64,000 nucleotides of DNA from Terriglobus albidus (GCF_008000815.1 NZ_CP042806.1:1240001-1304000), one strand, 5' to 3'. Counted from the first letter of the stretch, positions 32,734-41,903 are shown. Numbers and translations are program-made. Notes: generated from the letters alone by a model not told the origin.

Positions 32734-34206
32734 GTGAAATCCGCTCTCTTCGCCTTCATTTCGGTGGCATCTGTTGCGGCTTCGTTTGCGCAGTCCCCAG
32801 CCGCTCCTCCATCGTCTGCCGTGAATGTCACCGCTATCCTGCGTGAGCGTAGCAACGTCACGCAGTGGTTTGCCGCGACACCAACCTCGGAACGCTACGC
32901 CCACCAGGACTCATTGCTGCGGCTTGGCATCACGCAGCGCATTCGCCAGTGGGACTATCAACTCGAGATCGGTCAAAGCGCTGAGCTGGCGCTGCCAACC
33001 GATGCGGTTTCTCCAGTCGCCGCGCAGGGCCAGCTTGGCCTGGGCGGCACCTACTATGCCGCGAACAACAACAATAGCAATCCGGCCGCCGCTTCGCTCC
33101 GGCAGGGCTTCCTGCGTTATCACTTCCAGAAAGAGCCGGACACCTTGCGCGTAGGCCGCTTCGAGTTCTTTGACGGACAGGAGATCGTTCCCAAGAACAA
33201 CACGCTGCTCTGGATACAGACCAACCGTGTCGGCCATCGCCTGATAGGCAACTTCGGCTTCTCGAATGGACAGCGCTCCTTCGATGGTATTGAAGGGAAG
33301 CTCGGCGGCAAGAGCTGGAACCTGACCGCAATGGGCGGCCGCGCGACGCAGGGTGTCTTCAACATGAATGCCAACCCCGAGTTGAACGTTGATGTGCAGT
33401 ACCTGGCTTATACGCATGTGCTGGCGAAGCAGCGCGTGATCGTTCGCGCTTTCGGTCTCGGCTATCATGACGGCCGTACCGGGCTGACCAAGACGGATAA
33501 TCGCAGCGCTGCAGCACGCGCGCTCGATCACAAGAACATCCGCATTGGAACCTTCGGCGGCAATCTGCTGGCAGCGGTGCCTGCGGGCCATACCACAGTC
33601 GACTTCCTGCTGTGGGGCGCCGGCCAGGTCGGTTCCTGGGGAGTGCAGGATCACTCCGCAGGAGCGATCGCAGTAGAGGGCGGCGTGCGCTTCGATAAGG
33701 TCAAGACGACACCGTGGGTTCGTGGCGGCTATCTGCGCTCCACCGGTGACAACAATGCGACGGATAACAAGCACAACACCTTCTTCCAGGTCTTGCCCAC
33801 GCCGCGTATCTATGCGCGCTTCCCGTTCTACAACTCGATGAACTCCACCGATTCCTTCGTGCAGCTTGTCGATAAGCCCAGCAAGAGAGTGGATCTACGT
33901 TCCGATCTTCACTTCCTCAAGCTCACCTCGGCCTCGGATTTCTGGTACCAGGGGGGCGGGGCCTTCGATAACAAGGTCTTCGGTTATACGGGACGGCCGG
34001 CGAATAACCACAATAGCTTCAGCTCGCTGTATGACATCAGTGCCGACATTACGCTGACTAAGCAGTTGTCGCTGGGAACGTATTACGCGCATGCCTTCGG
34101 GAAGTCGGTTGTCAGTGCGATCTATCCGACGGAAGGCGGCGCGAACTACGGATACTTTGAGCTGAACTATCGCTTGCAGAAGGTCCTGGGCGGTCATAGC
34201 CACTAG
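32734..34206 (+). CDS. Alginate-export-family outer-membrane porin
   Basis: The GTG at 32734 follows AAGGAGATTCTTCC. The 490-residue protein has a signal peptide (FAFISVASVAASFAQ) and a series of amphipathic strands: VTAILRERSNVTQWFA, RIRQWDYQLEIGQ, DTLRVGRFEFFDGQE, QLSLGTYYAHAFG and GYFELNYRLQ at the C-terminus. This matches the alginate_exp (AlgE-like) porin family. Related porins occur in genomes without alginate synthesis and are thought to pass small anions. It follows the nitrate transporter by 101 bases on the same strand. That suggests it is an outer-membrane entry for nitrate or nitrite rather than an exopolysaccharide exporter, but the substrate is inferred. Confidence 0.85.
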   Translation: MKSALFAFISVASVAASFAQSPAAPPSSAVNVTAILRERSNVTQWFAATPTSERYAHQDSLLRLGITQRIRQWDYQLEIGQSAELALPTDAVSPVAAQGQLGLGGTYYAANNNNSNPAAASLRQGFLRYHFQKEPDTLRVGRFEFFDGQEIVPKNNTLLWIQTNRVGHRLIGNFGFSNGQRSFDGIEGKLGGKSWNLTAMGGRATQGVFNMNANPELNVDVQYLAYTHVLAKQRVIVRAFGLGYHDGRTGLTKTDNRSAAARALDHKNIRIGTFGGNLLAAVPAGHTTVDFLLWGAGQVGSWGVQDHSAGAIAVEGGVRFDKVKTTPWVRGGYLRSTGDNNATDNKHNTFFQVLPTPRIYARFPFYNSMNSTDSFVQLVDKPSKRVDLRSDLHFLKLTSASDFWYQGGGAFDNKVFGYTGRPANNHNSFSSLYDISADITLTKQLSLGTYYAHAFGKSVVSAIYPTEGGANYGYFELNYRLQKVLGGHSH

Positions 34207-34232
34207 GGCGTATCGAGCGAAGCGAGAGAAGG

Positions 34233-34284
34233 CGGTTCGAGCTTCGCTCGAATACCCAGGTCCCTATGGGGACCTGGGGCACCC
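34233..34284. repeat. Intergenic palindromic repeat, copy 2
   Basis: This 52-base unit holds two hairpins, TTCGAGC/GCTCGAA and CCCAGGTCCC/GGGGACCTGGG, and ends GGCACCC. It is almost identical to 52508-52558 (one base fewer and one substitution) and shares its second half with 871-911. It lies between the convergent porin and response-regulator genes. Confidence 0.75.
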
Positions 34285-34300
34285 GGTGTCCGGGAAGGTT

Positions 34301-34966
34301 CTACGGGACCTTGATCAGGCCGGTTTGAATGGCGACGAAGATCGCTTCGGTACGATCGCTGACTTCGAGCTTGGCAGCGATGTGATTCAGATGGTTTCTT
34401 ACTGTGAACTGGCTGATGCGGAGCGCGTTGGCAACTTCTTTGTTTGTAAGGCCTTTTGCGACGAGTTCCAGAATCTCCCGTTCCCGGGAGCTGAGTCCTG
34501 CGGTCATCTGCCGGTTCGACAAGCGCTCCGCAATCCGCCGGGGAAAGGCCTGGTGGCCTGTATGGACCTGGCGAATCGCACGCAGAATCTCTTCGGCCGG
34601 CGCGTCCTTGTGCAGGTATCCAAAGGCGCCGGCATTGACTGCTTCATAGATCTCTTCGTCGTACTCAAAGCTGGAAAGAATGATTGGCCGGGCTTGTGGC
34701 GAGGTCTGGTGTATCTTGCGAATGGTCTCAATGCCTGAGAGGCCAGGCATACGCAGATCTACCAGGACGATATCGACGGGTATCGCCTGCAGCACCGCAA
34801 GTGCGGCGTCTCCATCAGGGCAGCAATCTATAACCTCCAGGTCCGGTTGCAGTCCAAGCAGCGCGGCAAGGCCGAAGCGAACGACTGGATGATCGTCCAC
34901 CATCAGCAGACGGATCTTGTCTGCGGCTTCTTCTGTCGACTTGATACGTGTAGCAAACTCACTCAT
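34301..34966 (-). CDS. NarL/FixJ-type response regulator
   Basis: The start at 34966 (MSEFATRIK) begins 7 bases after the kinase stop; the frame is open to 35032, but that would overlap the kinase gene. The 221-residue protein has a receiver domain with acidic pair D24/D25 (LLMVDDHPVV), phospho-acceptor D70 (DIVLVDLRMPG) and Lys in GYLHKDAPA. It ends in a LuxR-type helix-turn-helix (LSSREREILELVAKG, NKEVANALRISQFTVRNHL). It completes the binding-protein/kinase/regulator operon and is the likely activator of the divergent xylan locus starting at 38331 (inference from position). Confidence 0.94.
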   Translation of the reverse strand: MSEFATRIKSTEEAADKIRLLMVDDHPVVRFGLAALLGLQPDLEVIDCCPDGDAALAVLQAIPVDIVLVDLRMPGLSGIETIRKIHQTSPQARPIILSSFEYDEEIYEAVNAGAFGYLHKDAPAEEILRAIRQVHTGHQAFPRRIAERLSNRQMTAGLSSREREILELVAKGLTNKEVANALRISQFTVRNHLNHIAAKLEVSDRTEAIFVAIQTGLIKVP

Positions 34967-34973
34967 GTAACTC

Positions 34974-37106
34974 TTAAGACTCCGGATAGGGGCGGAGCGT
35001 AGCGCGCAGCCGGTACAAAAGACTTCCGGCAAGTCGGAGCTGCGCTTTCACCAGGATGGTTGTGCCCTTACCGGGTAGGGAATGAATCTCGAGCGTTGCC
35101 TTGATGCGGTCTGCGCGGGCGCGCATGCCAGACAGGCCGAGCGTCCCGGTGCTCTCTTTCGGTGTAAAGCCACGCCCGTTGTCGCGGACAGAAAATTCAA
35201 CATCGCGGTTTGTAAGACTCAGCCCGATCTCCAGACATTTCGCTTCGGCATGTTGCATTGCGTTGCTGATAGCTTCCTGTCCGATGCGGTACAGTGCGTC
35301 GGCGATCTGGATCGGAAGGTGGCGGTTCTTGCCGCGGAGCTGTGTCGTTACCTCGAGCGTTCCACCATCACTCATCCGGAGGGCGGAGGCGCGCAGCGCC
35401 GCGAGAATCGCCGCCGCATCGCGGAACTGGGGGCGCAGGGCAGCGATCGTCCGGCTGGCTTCACGATGGCTCAGGTGCACCATGCGCAGCGCGTTCTGAA
35501 TGTGCTGGCGGATATGGGATTCACCGCGCCGCTCCAGGTTCGCGGCTTCAAGCTGATAGGCAATGCCGGTAAAGCTTTGCGAGAGCGTATCGTGCATCTC
35601 GTAGGCGAGCTGCTCCCGTTCTTTCAGGATGGCGCGCAGATGCCATTGCTGCATGCGATGCAGCAGGAACTGCGCTGCCAGAAAGAGAGCGACGACCGCG
35701 GCGATGGCGAGAGCGATATGTTCGGGCGACCACCACGGCGGAGGCGCAATCACATCGATACGGTTTACGACTACGATGAAGGGATAGAGGTCGTGGGTGA
35801 ACTCAGAGAGCGAGGTCGCCGTTCCCTGCAGCCGCAACCTGCTGCCCGGTCGCAGGCTGTTTGCCTCCAGATGAAAATTATTGCTGCCCACCGCGCTGAA
35901 GGTGGTCTCGCGATCGCGTAGCAACAGTTGATAGCCTTCGCTGGTCGTATTGGCTGAGATGAGGGTCCCTTCCAGCTCGATGAATCGTCCACGGTAAGTG
36001 CCGCCGGTTAACTCGTCCGCGTTTACTGCCAGAGGCGGGATGGGAACATCCGACCACAGAACGCGGACCTTGGCATCGTTCAGATGAATGCGGAATCGCT
36101 CCGAGACCAGGGTGCCCTCGGCCCGGATGACATCGCCTAGTTTCACATTCACCGGAGAGTCGGGATTCACGACGAGGGTTCCAGTGTCGTCCTGCACATC
36201 AAGCAGGGGCAGCGTCGCGATGACCGTTCCCTGAATGGTTGTGTTCGGGTAGACACCAGGAGACATCAGGGTGCTCTGAATCGGGCTGGCGCCGGGAGGG
36301 AAGGCGTGCCGGTTGGCCTCTGCCGCAAATGCCGCGGTTGTACTGGCGACATCGCGCGTAAGAGGCGGCGCCGGAATAGAAAGCGCTTCATCGTCCGGCT
36401 GGCCGTTGAGGGGAGTTGTCGCAATCAGGTCCTTGGTTGATGCATGCCTAACACGGATGTTCTTCCATTGTGCGCTGGTGTGTTGCGATCGCAGGCCGAA
36501 GTGTCCTTTGGTCAGACAGCCCGGTTGATCAATGATCGCTGAGGATGTGACAGGAACAGGTGTTGAGGTCGGCCCGGAAAAAGGGGCTTGCGGAAAGGTT
36601 ACCGAGATCGCATAGCGGCAGCCCACGGCAACGATCTGTAGATGAAACCATCCGGCAGCGGTTTGCGCCCGCGGAACTGCTTTACGGATAAGCGGCCGCC
36701 AGCCGAAGTCGGCGCGGCCAAACTCCCACGTCGCATCCACCGGGCGCACACTGAGGTAATAGCCATGATAGGCATCCACTCCCTCTTCTTCATCGCTGGT
36801 GCGGAGCAGCAGGCCGGCATCTCCGAAGGGCTCGGCGATTTGCACGTCGGCTTCCAGCTTGATATCGGCAAAGGGTCCGGCGCGGCTGATCAGTTTGGCG
36901 CCGCGCTCTTCCGAGGTATTTACGACGGGGTTCCCACCGGACCATGTTCCACCGCGGGGCCTCCACGCATCCGCGCGCGAAAGCTCGTTCTCACCGGGAA
37001 GATATTTCGACTGTGGATCGGTCTGCACGAAGAAAGCAGCGCTTATAAGAAGCACAGCTGCCGTTGCCAACAGCAGCCACACCGCGTGCCTGCGACGGAG
37101 CTTCAT
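34974..37106 (-). CDS. Sensor histidine kinase with lectin-like and OB-like sensory region
   Basis: The ATG at 37106 overlaps the stop of the lipoprotein gene (37103) as ATGA. The 710-residue protein has an N-terminal membrane helix (AVWLLLATAAVLLISAAFF). A concanavalin-like region at about 45-235 resembles the DUF1080/3-keto-disaccharide hydrolase fold (AKLISRAGPFADIKLEADVQI, AGLLLRTSDEEEG, GYYLSVRPVDATWEFGR, HFGLRSQHTSAQWKNIRV). Two OB-like beta segments lie at about 285-460 (TIQGTVIATLPLLDVQDDTG, RGRFIELEGTLIS), then a second helix at about 465-483. HisKA_3 has H505 in AYEMHDTLSQSF, and HATPase has ISNAMQHAEA and DNGRGFT. The sensory part is thus extracytoplasmic and carbohydrate-binding in style. 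It probably reads the loaded state of the sugar-binding lipoprotein. Confidence 0.9.
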   Translation of the reverse strand: MKLRRRHAVWLLLATAAVLLISAAFFVQTDPQSKYLPGENELSRADAWRPRGGTWSGGNPVVNTSEERGAKLISRAGPFADIKLEADVQIAEPFGDAGLLLRTSDEEEGVDAYHGYYLSVRPVDATWEFGRADFGWRPLIRKAVPRAQTAAGWFHLQIVAVGCRYAISVTFPQAPFSGPTSTPVPVTSSAIIDQPGCLTKGHFGLRSQHTSAQWKNIRVRHASTKDLIATTPLNGQPDDEALSIPAPPLTRDVASTTAAFAAEANRHAFPPGASPIQSTLMSPGVYPNTTIQGTVIATLPLLDVQDDTGTLVVNPDSPVNVKLGDVIRAEGTLVSERFRIHLNDAKVRVLWSDVPIPPLAVNADELTGGTYRGRFIELEGTLISANTTSEGYQLLLRDRETTFSAVGSNNFHLEANSLRPGSRLRLQGTATSLSEFTHDLYPFIVVVNRIDVIAPPPWWSPEHIALAIAAVVALFLAAQFLLHRMQQWHLRAILKEREQLAYEMHDTLSQSFTGIAYQLEAANLERRGESHIRQHIQNALRMVHLSHREASRTIAALRPQFRDAAAILAALRASALRMSDGGTLEVTTQLRGKNRHLPIQIADALYRIGQEAISNAMQHAEAKCLEIGLSLTNRDVEFSVRDNGRGFTPKESTGTLGLSGMRARADRIKATLEIHSLPGKGTTILVKAQLRLAGSLLYRLRATLRPYPES

Positions 37107-38071
37107 TGCGAGCTCCAGTCGTAGGCCTCATACGCGAGCAGGCTGGTGATGGTTGGGCTGGTGAGGGTTTCACGGGTGAGTAGAAACGGAGCAACCAGCG
37201 TGTGTCCCTCTGGAGTTTTTCCGGCCAGTTCCTGCTGCATGCGCTCAAAGGCGATGCGGCCGATCTCGCGTGTGTTCTGTACGACGACGGAATCGATATC
37301 GCCAGTCTGCACGGGGAAGAGGATGTCCTGATCGAATCCGACGACCGGCACCTGCGACCTGGGTGTGCTTGCCAGCTTCGCGTAGTAGGCGCCGCGCGTT
37401 GCAAACGGGGTGAGCGCGACGATCAGGTCAACCGCAGGAGTGCGCTTCAGAACCTCAGCGGCGATCTGCTGCTGATGTGGAATGTTGGCGTCACCGAAGA
37501 CGCGCACGGCGACTTTGATCTCAGGTGCAATCTGCGCCAGGTCTTCTTCCAGGTACTGCTGACGTCGCAGGCCGTTCTCAGAACGTGGGCTGACGCCGAT
37601 CAGTGCGATGGAGCCGCGACCGTGCAGCAATTGCGCGATGCGCTTTGCTGCAAGCGATGCACCTGCGCGTTCATCGGTGGAGACATAGGAGAGAAGCGGA
37701 CCAGCAGGAGGGCCGACCTCATCGTCCACGATGACCAGAGGCATGTTTGTCTTGATCGCGTCGAGGACCACACTGCGGCTGGCAAGTGTCTCTTCCGGTG
37801 CGAAGATGATGCCGCGGAGCTGATCCCTTTGCATGCGGGAGAAGAGATTGAGCTGGGTTTCTACGTTACTTAGGTCTGCCGGTCCGTTCCACTCGATATG
37901 CAGGCCGCTGTTGTGTGCCGTCTCCGCGATGCCGAGATGCAGCGGCTCCCAGAGTAATGTTCCCGTTGTTCGCGGCACCACACCGATTACGGGCTGCGGA
38001 CGATTGCAGCCTGCGAGCAGCGCGGTCAGGGTGACCAGCGCCAGGAGGCAGGAGATGCGGCGAACGTTCAT
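37103..38071 (-). CDS. Periplasmic sugar-binding lipoprotein (LacI/RbsB-type), sensor accessory
   Basis: The 322-residue protein starts at ATG 38071 and has a lipoprotein signal with lipobox LLAGC (C22). The rest is a type I periplasmic binding protein: VIGVVPRTTGTLLWEPLHLG, LRGIIFAPEETLAS, MPLVIVDDEVG, YVSTDERAGASLAAKRIAQL, GSIALIGVSPRSENGLRR and VPVVGFDQDILFPVQ, matching the Peripla_BP_4 family. No ABC ATPase or permease lies nearby. Instead the gene overlaps a sensor kinase gene, as in TorT/TorS or LuxP/LuxQ systems, so its job is likely to present a sugar signal to the kinase. A five-carbon or six-carbon sugar from the xylan locus across the divergent promoter is the obvious candidate (inference). 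Confidence 0.9.
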   Translation of the reverse strand: MNVRRISCLLALVTLTALLAGCNRPQPVIGVVPRTTGTLLWEPLHLGIAETAHNSGLHIEWNGPADLSNVETQLNLFSRMQRDQLRGIIFAPEETLASRSVVLDAIKTNMPLVIVDDEVGPPAGPLLSYVSTDERAGASLAAKRIAQLLHGRGSIALIGVSPRSENGLRRQQYLEEDLAQIAPEIKVAVRVFGDANIPHQQQIAAEVLKRTPAVDLIVALTPFATRGAYYAKLASTPRSQVPVVGFDQDILFPVQTGDIDSVVVQNTREIGRIAFERMQQELAGKTPEGHTLVAPFLLTRETLTSPTITSLLAYEAYDWSSQ

Positions 38072-38330
38072 TCGGAACGGGGCCCAGCCTCTGTAAAAGA
38101 GCGTGTTCGGGCCAACAAATAAGTATAACGATTCCGTATGAATGTTTGTCGAGAGCTTCCAGGAAAATCCGCGTAGTACATCTGTACCATGCCAATCGTC
38201 CTCTCTAACCGATATTTTTCGGGTCGCGCAATAAATCGGAATTCGGATGTCGTTTACAGCCGCCCCCGGCCTCGCAACATCGATTCCAGCTTGTCACGGA
38301 AGCAACCGAAGCAATCTACGGAGAAGACGT
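38072..38330. promoter_or_regulatory. Divergent control region between sensor operon and xylan locus
   Basis: This 259-base spacer separates the binding-lipoprotein gene (minus) from the TonB receptor gene (plus) and must carry both promoters. A 12-base perfect inverted repeat GTACA-TC-TGTAC lies at 38176-38187 and is a candidate operator for the NarL-type regulator. The middle is AT-richer (AACAAATAAGTATAACGATT near 38115). No promoter boxes could be set with certainty. Confidence 0.4.
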
Positions 38331-41300
38331 ATGACGCAATGCAAATACAACGAGGGGAGCCATCCGGCATGCCCCGGTAACCCGGTTTCGACTGGCCAAC
38401 TGGAGATTCTGAAAAAGGGCCAGACCAGATTTCGCAGCGTGCTGATGCTGGCACTGCTGGTGCTCGCGGGGGCGGGCTTCACACAAGCACAGGTTCTGTA
38501 CGGAACGCTGACGGGCAGTGTAACTGACGCAAGCGGCGCAGTTGTTCCAGGAGCGTCGGTCACCGCGACCAATGTAGCAACCTCGGTCGCGCGTTCCGCG
38601 ACCAGCACTGAGGATGGAAGCTACCTGTTGAGTGACCTCCTGCCCGGCACCTATCGTGTGACTGTGAAGGCGAACGGCTTTACCACCTTCCATCAGGAAA
38701 ACGTTGCTGTGCTGCCGAATACAACACAGCGTGTGGGTGTGCAGCTTCAGGTCGGCTCCTCGACCGAGGAAGTGACCGTGAGCTCCGCGCCACCGGCGAT
38801 GCAGACCGAGTCTGCCGAGACCAGCTACAACATCTCGCAGCAGCAGATCGCAGAGCTCCCTACAACCTCCAGCACGGGCCGCAACTTCCAGAGTCTGTAT
38901 AAGTTTGTCCCCGGCTCGACGCCGCCCGCGGAGCAGAACTCTGCCGGCGCCAATCCGCAGCGTGCCCAGGCGGTGAACGTCAACGGCGTCTCTAACGCCA
39001 CGAACACAACGCGTATCGACGGCGCGGTGAATGCCTATCCATGGCTGCCGTACCTGGTGGCGTATCTGCCTCCGACGGACGGCATCGAGAACATCAACGT
39101 TGTGACCGGAAGCTTCAACGCCGAGCAGGGCGCCGCCGGCGGATCGGCTATCAACGTCACCATCAAGAGCGGTACGAACAACTTCCACGGCAGCGCATGG
39201 GGATTCAATTCCGTCGCGCAGTTCAACGCGCAGAGCTGGCAGAACCGCACCGGCATCCGCCAGAAGAACATCTACAACGAGGTCGGGGGATCAATTGGCG
39301 GCCCTGTCATTCGCGACCGTCTCTTCTTCTTCTTCGACTACAACCGCGTCTCGGTGAACAAGGCCGTGAACGGAACGCTTTCGGTCCCGACGCTCGCGAT
39401 GCGTTCCGGTGATTTCTCGGCGTTCCAGACGGCGATCTCGGGTGTTCGAGCCGCTACGCGTCTCTATGATCCGGCGACCGGCACCGCGACCGGCGCGAAC
39501 AAGAGCGCCTTCTCCGGCAACATCATTCCGTCTTCACGTATCGCACCTGCCGCCGCAACGCTGCTGCAGAATCTTCCGGCGCCGAACATGGCCGGCACTG
39601 ATCCGGCAACCAACAACTTCTTCGGATCGGCAACCAACGCCTTTCTGCGTGAAAACTACGACACGAAGATCACCTACGTTCCTTCGCAGAACACCAGCTA
39701 CTTCGGCCACTACAGCATTTCGCCGAACTCCATTCGTGACCCGCAGACCTTCGGCGCCAACCCTGGCGGCGGCACCTACGACGGCGGTCAGCCGGGCAAT
39801 GCAACGGGACGTACGCAGAACGTCGGTCTCGGACTGACGCACGCCTTCACCCCGAACTTCGCGATGGATGCGAATGCGGGCTATACACGCCAGCGCCTTG
39901 GCGCGCAGTCTGACGATGTCGCTCTCGGTGACTACGGCACCAGCACGCTGAATATTCCCGGTAGCAACTACAACGGCCAGACGCTCTATGGCGGCCTGCC
40001 GGCCTTCTACTTCACCACCTACGCCTCGCTTGGCAATGCGAATACCGGCAGCCCCTTCCTCTTCCGCGACAACCAGTACACTGGCAACGCGAATGCAACC
40101 TGGGTAAAGGGTAAGCATGCCATCCGTTTCGGCGGAGAGTATCTGCATGCCGCCATCAATCACTTCCAGCCGGGAACGGGATCGTTCTCCACGCCGCGCG
40201 GCTCGTTCATCTTCTCGGGAGGTGCGGTGACTGGCACGGATGCATTGGCCACCAGCACGACCAACGTCAGCTCCTTTGCCAGCTTCCTGCTTGGCCAGGC
40301 AGAGCAGGTCCAGAAGACGATTCAGACCTTCAACCCAGAACCGTTGCGCTACTCCACCTTCTCGTTCTACGTGCAGGACACCTTCAAGGCCACGCCGAAG
40401 CTGACGCTGACCTACGGCCTGCGCTACGAGTATTATCCGCTGCCGGTCGGCGACCACTTCGGAACTGTGCGGTATGATCCCAGCCTCCGCAGCACCGTCA
40501 CGGACAGCAACGGTACGCATACGGTCGGCACAGTGATCGTCGGCGGTAAGGGCGGCAACGATCAGCATGCCGGAACCTCCAATGGCTGGGGCATGATCGT
40601 TCCACGCTTCGGCTTCTCCTACAGCATCAACAACAAGACTGTCCTTCGTTCGGGCTTCGGTATCACGACCGATCCGGATACGCTGCGAGGCCTGCTGCAG
40701 TCATACCCGGCTGCTGTCGGCCTGGCACTGAATGGAGCCAATTCGCTGGTAGCGGCCAGCAGCATCAACCCTGGATTGCAGACCACCGCGACGCAGGTTG
40801 GTATCCCGACGCTTTCAACACCGGATATAAGCTCCGGTTTCCTTCCGTTGGCATCCAATCTGTCCACCGTCACCGTTCCCAAGAACTTCCGCCGCGGTTA
40901 TATCGAGAGCTATAACCTCTCGGTGCAGCGGGAACTCGCCTGGGGCATGACCACGAATCTGGCATATGTCGGTACGCAAGCCATCCGTCAGCAGAACAGC
41001 GTGAACATCAATGCTGCTCCGATCAACGGAGGCACCGCCGGACGGCTGTTGAACGCCACCTATGGCGCCAACACCAACAACACCGACATCAACTCGCTGC
41101 AGCCGTTCCGCGGATCCTCCTACAACGGTCTGCAGGCGCAGCTTACCAAGGCTAGCGCCAAGCATCTTTCCACGGGACTCATCTACACCTTCTCCAAGGC
41201 GATGAACGCCTCTGACAATGCAGCGGCCTCCGGCCTTACCTTTGCATATCCCACCTATTGGGATCGCAACTGGGCTGTGGCCGGCTATGACCGCAAGCAC

Positions 41301-41831
41301 AACTTCCAGTGGTGGACGGTTTACTGGCTGCCCTTCGGCAAAGGTCAGTACTTCCTCAATCAGGGTCTTGTCGGCAACGTAATCGGCGGCTGGCGTTTGA
41401 GCACAGCTCTCAGCCGCGTGAGCGGAACTCCGTTCAACGTCACGGCGTCCAGCACTTCGCTGAATGCGCCCGGCAACACGCAGCTCGCCGATCGCAATTA
41501 CTCAGTCAATCCGATCCTCAGCAGCAACACCAATGGCGCGCGGCAGTATCTGAGCTCCGCGGCTTTCAGCGATGTCACTGCTGTCCGGTTCGGTACCTCG
41601 GGCCGCAACAGCGTCCGCGGTCCGGGCCTGTTCAACCTCGATGCCAGCCTGAAGCGCACCTTCCCGATCTATGAGTCTATCGCCCTCGATCTGATGGGTG
41701 AGAGCTTCAACATCACCAATACACCCCAGTTCGCTAACCCATCGGCTAATATTGCCTCCGGCGGCTTCGGTGTCCTTACGACTTCGAACTCGAACCGTAC
41801 GCTCCGCGTAAGCGCACGGCTCAGCTTCTAG
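38331..41831 (+). CDS. TonB-dependent receptor, Oar-like, of the xylan locus
   Basis: The ATG at 38331 follows GGAGAAGACGT; an in-frame start at 38247 lacks a ribosome site. The 1166-residue protein has an unusually long leader of about 35 residues before the hydrophobic signal core (VLMLALLVLAGAGFTQAQ). A carboxypeptidase-regulatory domain follows (GSVTDASGAVVPGASVTATN, LPGTYRVTVKANGF), then a plug with GVSNATNTTRIDGA and GGSAINVTIKSGTNNFHGS, and a large barrel ending RVSARLSF. It opens a plus-strand run of glycoside hydrolases and is divergent from a sugar-sensing operon. It is therefore the likely outer-membrane importer of xylo-oligosaccharides. The N-terminal domain in Oar-like receptors may mediate signalling or partner binding. 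Confidence 0.93.
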   Translation: MTQCKYNEGSHPACPGNPVSTGQLEILKKGQTRFRSVLMLALLVLAGAGFTQAQVLYGTLTGSVTDASGAVVPGASVTATNVATSVARSATSTEDGSYLLSDLLPGTYRVTVKANGFTTFHQENVAVLPNTTQRVGVQLQVGSSTEEVTVSSAPPAMQTESAETSYNISQQQIAELPTTSSTGRNFQSLYKFVPGSTPPAEQNSAGANPQRAQAVNVNGVSNATNTTRIDGAVNAYPWLPYLVAYLPPTDGIENINVVTGSFNAEQGAAGGSAINVTIKSGTNNFHGSAWGFNSVAQFNAQSWQNRTGIRQKNIYNEVGGSIGGPVIRDRLFFFFDYNRVSVNKAVNGTLSVPTLAMRSGDFSAFQTAISGVRAATRLYDPATGTATGANKSAFSGNIIPSSRIAPAAATLLQNLPAPNMAGTDPATNNFFGSATNAFLRENYDTKITYVPSQNTSYFGHYSISPNSIRDPQTFGANPGGGTYDGGQPGNATGRTQNVGLGLTHAFTPNFAMDANAGYTRQRLGAQSDDVALGDYGTSTLNIPGSNYNGQTLYGGLPAFYFTTYASLGNANTGSPFLFRDNQYTGNANATWVKGKHAIRFGGEYLHAAINHFQPGTGSFSTPRGSFIFSGGAVTGTDALATSTTNVSSFASFLLGQAEQVQKTIQTFNPEPLRYSTFSFYVQDTFKATPKLTLTYGLRYEYYPLPVGDHFGTVRYDPSLRSTVTDSNGTHTVGTVIVGGKGGNDQHAGTSNGWGMIVPRFGFSYSINNKTVLRSGFGITTDPDTLRGLLQSYPAAVGLALNGANSLVAASSINPGLQTTATQVGIPTLSTPDISSGFLPLASNLSTVTVPKNFRRGYIESYNLSVQRELAWGMTTNLAYVGTQAIRQQNSVNINAAPINGGTAGRLLNATYGANTNNTDINSLQPFRGSSYNGLQAQLTKASAKHLSTGLIYTFSKAMNASDNAAASGLTFAYPTYWDRNWAVAGYDRKHNFQWWTVYWLPFGKGQYFLNQGLVGNVIGGWRLSTALSRVSGTPFNVTASSTSLNAPGNTQLADRNYSVNPILSSNTNGARQYLSSAAFSDVTAVRFGTSGRNSVRGPGLFNLDASLKRTFPIYESIALDLMGESFNITNTPQFANPSANIASGGFGVLTTSNSNRTLRVSARLSF

Positions 41832-41842
41832 GTTGCCCTTGG

Positions 41843-41879
41843 CGGGCGGGACGTCAATCGAGTGTCCCGCCCGTCTTTC
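41843..41879 (+). terminator. Rho-independent terminator after the xylan-locus TonB receptor
   Basis: A perfect 10-base stem CGGGCGGGAC/GTCCCGCCCG (41843-41852 and 41864-41873) is followed by TCTTTCTT. It begins 12 bases after the receptor stop codon. It probably lowers, rather than abolishes, expression of the hydrolase genes that start 30 bases later. Confidence 0.85.
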
Positions 41880-41903
41880 TTGTCCCTGGAGGAGAGTTTG
41901 AAG

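Noticed and set aside
32734-34206. Alginate biosynthesis or export locus
   Set aside because: No polymerase, epimerase or other alginate genes are present; the porin belongs with the nitrate genes by position.
37103-38071. Sugar ABC transporter operon
   Set aside because: Only the binding lipoprotein is present; the coupled genes are a kinase and a response regulator, with no ATPase or permease nearby.
39534-40568. Minus-strand open frame of 344 codons inside the xylan-locus receptor gene
   Set aside because: It is antisense within a continuous receptor frame and has no recognisable domain.
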